This document shows, in pieces, positions 40,923-42,977 of a DNA stretch of 42,977 bases. The notes beneath the pieces were generated by a model that saw only the letters and a program-made list of their open reading frames with translations, was not told the DNA's origin and did not search any database. Each line of letters starts with the position of its first letter. Positions within the stretch are counted from its first letter, which is position 1. A program made the translations under genes and the position numbers. Source of the DNA: Bacillota bacterium (lineage in GTDB: Bacteria; Bacillota; Clostridia; Acetivibrionales; DTU013); assembly GCA_023439545.1 (NCBI GenBank), contig JAEXNT010000084.1:1-42977 (forward strand), in the 5' to 3' direction.

Positions 40923-40945
40923 GGTATAAACAAAACAGAATAGAA

Positions 40946-41091
40946 CCTTATCAAGAGTGGTGGAGGGACAAGGCCCAATGATACCCCGGCAACCGGCCGA
41001 AAGGCACGGTGCTAATTCCTGCAGGATATGCGTCCTGAAAGATGAGGAAACCAAGCTATTTAGCCTCTTCTTATTCAGGAAGGGGCTTTTT
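40946..41091 (+). promoter_or_regulatory. SAM-I (S-box) riboswitch with terminator, upstream of metK
   Basis: The conserved S-box core is plain: P1 CCTTATC (40946-40952) pairs with GATGAGG (41041-41047), with AGAGTGGTGGAGGGA, CCGGCAACC and GGTGCTAATTCCTGC between. The expression platform is a terminator, AGCCTCTTC (41062-41070) with GAAGGGGCT (41079-41087), followed by T residues. GATGAGG can alternatively pair with CCTCTTC as the antiterminator. Bound SAM therefore stabilises P1 and stops transcription, which makes this an off-switch for SAM synthetase. Confidence 0.97.
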
Positions 41092-41174
41092 GATTGTACA
41101 GAATATTAATATTGCTTAAGGATCGGGATGGGGTCGATCCCGCCGATTTTAATAAATGAAAAGGAGATTAATTT

Positions 41175-42368
41175 ATGTCAAAAAGATTATTTACATCAGA
41201 GTCAGTTACCGAGGGACATCCTGATAAAATATGCGACCAGATATCTGATGCGGTACTGGACGCAATATTCAGCGAGGATCCATATGCCAGAGTAGCCTGC
41301 GAAACAGCGGTCACCACAGGTATGGTGCTCGTTATGGGTGAGATCTCGACCAAGTGTTATGTCGATATACCCAAGGTAGTCAGGAATACGATCCTCGAAA
41401 TAGGATATGACAGGGCAAAATTCGGTTTCGACGGCGAGACCTGCGCGGTTATCACTTCGATAGACGAGCAGTCCGGCGATATCGCGATGGGAGTCGATAA
41501 GGCTCTTGAAGCAAAGACCGGTGAAATGAGTGACACACAGATAGAGGCTATAGGCGCCGGAGACCAGGGAATGATGTTCGGCTTCGCCTGCGACGAGACT
41601 CCTGAATTGATGCCCATGCCCATATCACTCGCACATAAGCTTGTAAGGAAGCTTTCTGAAGTCCGTAAGGATGGTACGCTGAGCTATCTGAGGCCGGACG
41701 GCAAATCACAGGTGACTGTGGAATATGACGGCGACAAGCCGGTCAGGGTTGATACCGTTGTGATATCGACACAGCACGGACCCGAAGTATCACACGATAC
41801 GATTGAAAGGGACATGGTAGAGCTGGTCATAAAAAAGGTCATACCTGCGGAGCTGCTCGACGACAAAACAAGATTTCTGATAAATCCTACCGGCAGGTTT
41901 GTCGTAGGAGGACCTCAGGGCGACTCCGGGCTTACCGGAAGAAAGATCATCGTAGACACTTATGGCGGTTATGCCAGGCATGGCGGCGGCGCATTCTCGG
42001 GAAAGGACCCGACGAAGGTCGACCGTTCGGCTGCGTATGCCGCGCGTTATGTGGCGAAGAACCTGGTCGCTGCAGGCCTCGCCCGCAAGGTTGAAGTTCA
42101 GCTTGCGTACGCTATAGGAGTTGCAAAGCCCGTATCGATCCTTATCGATACCTATGGCACCGGCAAGCTTCCCGAAGAGAAGCTGGTAAAGCTTGTTCAG
42201 AAATATTTCGATCTGAGGCCTGCGGGCATCATCCAGTCACTGGATCTGAGAAGGCCGATCTACAAACAAACCGCGGCGTATGGACATTTCGGAAGGACCG
42301 ATATCGATCTGACCTGGGAGAGAACCGACAAGGCAGAGCTGCTTAAGAATGCGGCAATGGATATGTAA
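41175..42368 (+). CDS. metK: S-adenosylmethionine synthetase
   Basis: MetK makes SAM from methionine and ATP. The 397-residue protein shows the family signatures SVTEGHPDKICDQISDAVLD, GAGDQGMMFGFA and GGGAFSGKDPTKVDRSAAY, with normal length. AAGGAGA lies before the ATG. It is controlled by the SAM-I riboswitch just upstream, so the product of the enzyme shuts off its own gene. It is a monocistronic unit ending in the terminator at 42404-42434. Confidence 0.98.
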   Translation: MSKRLFTSESVTEGHPDKICDQISDAVLDAIFSEDPYARVACETAVTTGMVLVMGEISTKCYVDIPKVVRNTILEIGYDRAKFGFDGETCAVITSIDEQSGDIAMGVDKALEAKTGEMSDTQIEAIGAGDQGMMFGFACDETPELMPMPISLAHKLVRKLSEVRKDGTLSYLRPDGKSQVTVEYDGDKPVRVDTVVISTQHGPEVSHDTIERDMVELVIKKVIPAELLDDKTRFLINPTGRFVVGGPQGDSGLTGRKIIVDTYGGYARHGGGAFSGKDPTKVDRSAAYAARYVAKNLVAAGLARKVEVQLAYAIGVAKPVSILIDTYGTGKLPEEKLVKLVQKYFDLRPAGIIQSLDLRRPIYKQTAAYGHFGRTDIDLTWERTDKAELLKNAAMDM

Positions 42369-42403
42369 GCTGAAAGATAAGTTAAAAGAAACATCAATGA
42401 GGT

Positions 42404-42434
42404 TCGCCGGTGTGTAACAGCATCGGCGATCTTT
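42404..42434 (+). terminator. Rho-independent terminator of metK
   Basis: TCGCCGGTG (42404-42412) pairs with CATCGGCGA (42421-42429), with one G-T pair, and is followed by TCTTTT. Confidence 0.85.
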
Positions 42435-42653
42435 TGTATATGGGTCGGAACGACGCCGTTTGCCGGACCTACCGAGAATAGGCCAGGTCGGCTCGCCGAT
42501 GTTTACCAGCCCTGCTTGAATAGTCAGGGATGGGTTCGCCGCCGCTGTCTGCTCTGGTTGCGTTTCCGAGCACCGACTGTCAAGCTTATTTCGGGAATCT
42601 TCACCTCTTCTTAAAATCTTCTTAATGGGACGCTTCACCCAAGTATAACAGAC
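42435..42653. other. Intergenic stretch between metK and the MFS gene, no gene seen
   Basis: I find no supported gene. It contains a weak hairpin (CCAGCCCTG with CAGGGATGG near 42507-42533) and several short copies of TCGCCG-type sequence also found in the metK terminator. Confidence 0.4.
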
Positions 42654-42977
42654 TTAGGAGTCCCGCCTGATTTTACTGAGCATGGTCGTAGAAATCAGCA
42701 TGGTGATAACAAGAATCACAACAAAGTATGGAATCAATGCCATGCTGATTCGGGCTGCAAGGAATCCGAAAAGCACCGGAAGGATAAGTACGCCTGTATA
42801 GGCGGAGGTCATCTCGGCGCCGATAACTGCCTGTGACAGCCCATTTCCAAAACGCTTGGGCGTTTCCGAAATCATACCCGGAAATACCGGCGCGCAGCCG
42901 AAACCAATGAAAGCCAGTCCAATGAGCGCGGCAAACGGAGGTAGCGGCAGCATCAGGATCACAGCGCCGAACAGAAC
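42654..42977 (-). CDS. MFS transporter, C-terminal part (gene runs off the window)
   Basis: About 107 codons of the 3' end of a major facilitator superfamily permease are present; the reading frame stays open to the right edge. Visible features are three or four hydrophobic helices, the Gly/Pro-rich FIGFGCAPVFPGMISETPKRFG segment typical of the C-terminal half of sugar- and drug-type MFS proteins, and a basic tail ending SKIRRDS. Any apparent start inside the window is not the real start. It converges on metK. The substrate cannot be assigned. Confidence 0.75.
   Translation of the reverse strand, partial: VLFGAVILMLPLPPFAALIGLAFIGFGCAPVFPGMISETPKRFGNGLSQAVIGAEMTSAYTGVLILPVLFGFLAARISMALIPYFVVILVITMLISTTMLSKIRRDS

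Noticed and set aside
1..42977. CRISPR array, tRNA, rRNA, complete IS or prophage
   Set aside because: No regularly spaced identical repeats, no cloverleaf or conserved T-loop sequences, no rRNA signatures and no transposase or phage genes were seen on either strand.

Overview
This window looks like a chromosomal segment of a spore-forming Clostridia bacterium (Bacillota). The signs are sporulation genes (spoVG, spoVT, spoIIE), a SigI/RsgI sigma/anti-sigma pair with a secreted carbohydrate-binding-type protein beside it, SAM-I control of metK, Shine-Dalgarno (SD) sequences close to GGAGG, several TTG/GTG starts, and gene orders (purR-spoVG-glmU-prs-pth-mfd-prsA-like-spoVT; rpsF-ssb-rpsR ... 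gdpP-rplI-dnaB) familiar from clostridia. The species cannot be named from sequence alone. I saw no rRNA, tRNA, CRISPR array, prophage or complete insertion sequence.

Layout. 1-3256: a polysaccharide O-acylation pair (MBOAT acyltransferase plus DHHW protein). 3355-7033 (minus): two ABC exporter half-transporters with complementary degenerate sites, as in BmrCD/YheIH-type heterodimers. 7249-8305: an HD-domain nucleotidase and fabZ, converging through a shared terminator on murC (9804-8395, minus). murC has a 50-bp tandem repeat in its leader. 10151-17612: purR (with PurBox-like sites over its own promoter), spoVG (sigma-H promoter), a one-domain glmU, prs, pth and mfd. 17658-19597: a PpiC-type foldase and spoVT. 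20064-23819: sigI, rsgI and a secreted discoidin-domain protein. 24384-27241: spoIIE and a small membrane protein. 27358-28431: rpsF-ssb-rpsR. 28432-31657: an accessory stretch with a two-TM protein, an AAC(3)-family acetyltransferase, a gene cut off by a repeat, and an uncharacterised gene between two ~160-bp direct repeats. 31658-38903: pheA, a MazG-like gene, gdpP, rplI, dnaB, tilS and hpt. 39041-42368: ftsH, then a SAM-I riboswitch and metK. 42654 to the right edge (minus): the 3' end of an MFS transporter gene.

Three signals stand out. (1) Between rsgI and the discoidin gene, one 13-bp inverted repeat can act as the rsgI terminator, contains a sigma-I-like promoter between and over its arms, and carries the next gene's SD in its 3' arm. 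(2) Two ~180-bp elements with terminal inverted repeats, at 13896-14080 and 19741-19915 in opposite orientation, look like a small dispersed (MITE-like) family whose central palindrome differs in sequence but remains a palindrome. (3) The ~160-bp direct repeats at 30413 and 31292 bracket a single gene and truncate an upstream one. Several housekeeping proteins also carry unusual hydrophilic insertions (DHHW protein, ABC subunit, TilS, RsgI).
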